This document shows, piece by piece, positions 63,719 through 64,000 of a stretch of 64,000 nucleotides of DNA. The notes beneath the pieces were generated by a model. The model saw only the letters and a list, made by a program, of their open reading frames with translations. It did not search any database and was not told the DNA's origin. This DNA is from DATHBD01 sp035296325. Lineage in GTDB: Bacteria > Actinomycetota > Actinomycetes > Mycobacteriales > Micromonosporaceae. The stretch covers positions 1-64,000 of the forward strand of contig DATHBD010000025.1 in NCBI GenBank assembly GCA_035296325.1, read 5' to 3'. The translations under genes and the position numbers were made by a program. Position 1 is the first letter of the stretch, and each line of letters opens with the position of its first letter.

Positions 63719-64000
63719 TCAGTGCGGCTCGTGCGCGTGGCTGACCGCATCGGCCACGATGTGGGCGATGTGCTCGTCGGTGAGGGCGTACGTGATCTCC
63801 CGGCCGCGGCGGGTGCCGATGACCACACCGGCACCGCGCAGCACCCGTAGGTGCTGGGAGACCAGCGGCTGAGCCACGCCGAGGGCGTCGACCAGTTCGT
63901 GCACGCAGCGTTCCCGGATCGCCAGCTCCGTGACGATGCGGATACGCAGTGGTGCGGCGAGTGCCTTGAGCAGCTCGCCGGCGGCCTCGTACGGGTCGGT
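63719..64000 (-). CDS. ArsR/SmtB family transcriptional regulator, 5' end outside the window
   Basis: The frame is open to the right edge (93 residues visible), so the start is missing. It reads AGELLKALAAPLRIRIVTELAIRERCVHELVDALGVAQPLVSQHLRVLRGAGVVIGTRRGREITYALTDEHIAHIVADAVSHAHEPH, a complete ArsR winged helix. The last residues SHAHEPH, with DEHIAHI before them, give a His/Asp set like the zinc-sensing C-terminal helix of SmtB/CzrA-type proteins, so zinc sensing is likely. One Cys (RERC) lies before the recognition helices. Confidence 0.85.
   Translation of the reverse strand, partial: TDPYEAAGELLKALAAPLRIRIVTELAIRERCVHELVDALGVAQPLVSQHLRVLRGAGVVIGTRRGREITYALTDEHIAHIVADAVSHAHEPH

Overview
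The window is high-GC actinobacterial chromosome, most likely from a Micromonosporaceae member (Micromonospora or a close relative). The basis is the very high GC, frequent GTG/TTG starts, the lepA-hemW-hrcA-dnaJ-rsmE-phoH-ybeY-corC-era-recO-uppS gene order, an ECF41 sigma module, and a trehalose phosphatase fused to a GH15 domain. This is inferred from gene content, not from a database match. No rRNA, tRNA or CRISPR array was seen.

Left part (1-20 kb). A DUF222 (13E12-type) gene is cut by the window edge and abuts a frameshifted ISL3-type transposase remnant. Next comes a three-gene unit: a 69-aa protein, a stand-alone receiver and a membrane-anchored HEAT-repeat protein. Two secreted enzymes follow, a subtilase with a P domain and a CBM96/GH26-like hydrolase, whose terminators are near copies of each other. 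Then come a DUF7455 zinc-binding-type protein, a GGDEF-EAL protein, a LigB-like ATP-dependent DNA ligase, SURF1, a GNAT acetyltransferase, a bifunctional penicillin-binding protein, and the overlapping B12/siroheme pair cobT and cysG. An 890-bp gene-poor stretch holds two copies of an approximately 117-nt structured-RNA-like element that I could not assign to a known family. It precedes a small secreted protein and a collagen-like protein.

Middle part (20-50 kb). Trehalose metabolism (otsA and the otsB-GH15 fusion) is followed by the translation factor EttA, a thioesterase, a YbjN protein, LepA, a GlsB-type membrane protein, a lysozyme-like secreted protein, a crotonase and HemW. A short accessory patch (34.5-37 kb) has a secreted protein, an IS5-type remnant and a DUF4870 protein. 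The conserved block hrcA-dnaJ-rsmE-hit-phoH-ybeY-corC-(deaminase-like)-era-recO-uppS begins with a CIRCE operator. Three extra genes sit between the deaminase-like gene and era: one membrane protein and two tandemly duplicated secreted beta-propeller proteins.

Right part (50-64 kb). An ECF41 operon (carboxymuconolactone decarboxylase-like protein, sigma factor, SnoaL-like protein) has a matching ECF41 promoter upstream. A TPP riboswitch precedes ykoE, a double ABC ATPase and an EcfT gene, an HMP/thiamine transporter. The same transcription unit seems to continue into a Tat-exported PHP phosphoesterase and a 190-aa unknown protein, ending at a 44-nt perfect palindrome. After that come a divergent FAD monooxygenase/MarR pair with an operator-like repeat, a gene fragment, an epoxide-hydrolase-like protein, a long acyl-CoA dehydrogenase, a membrane protein and an ArsR-type regulator cut by the right edge.
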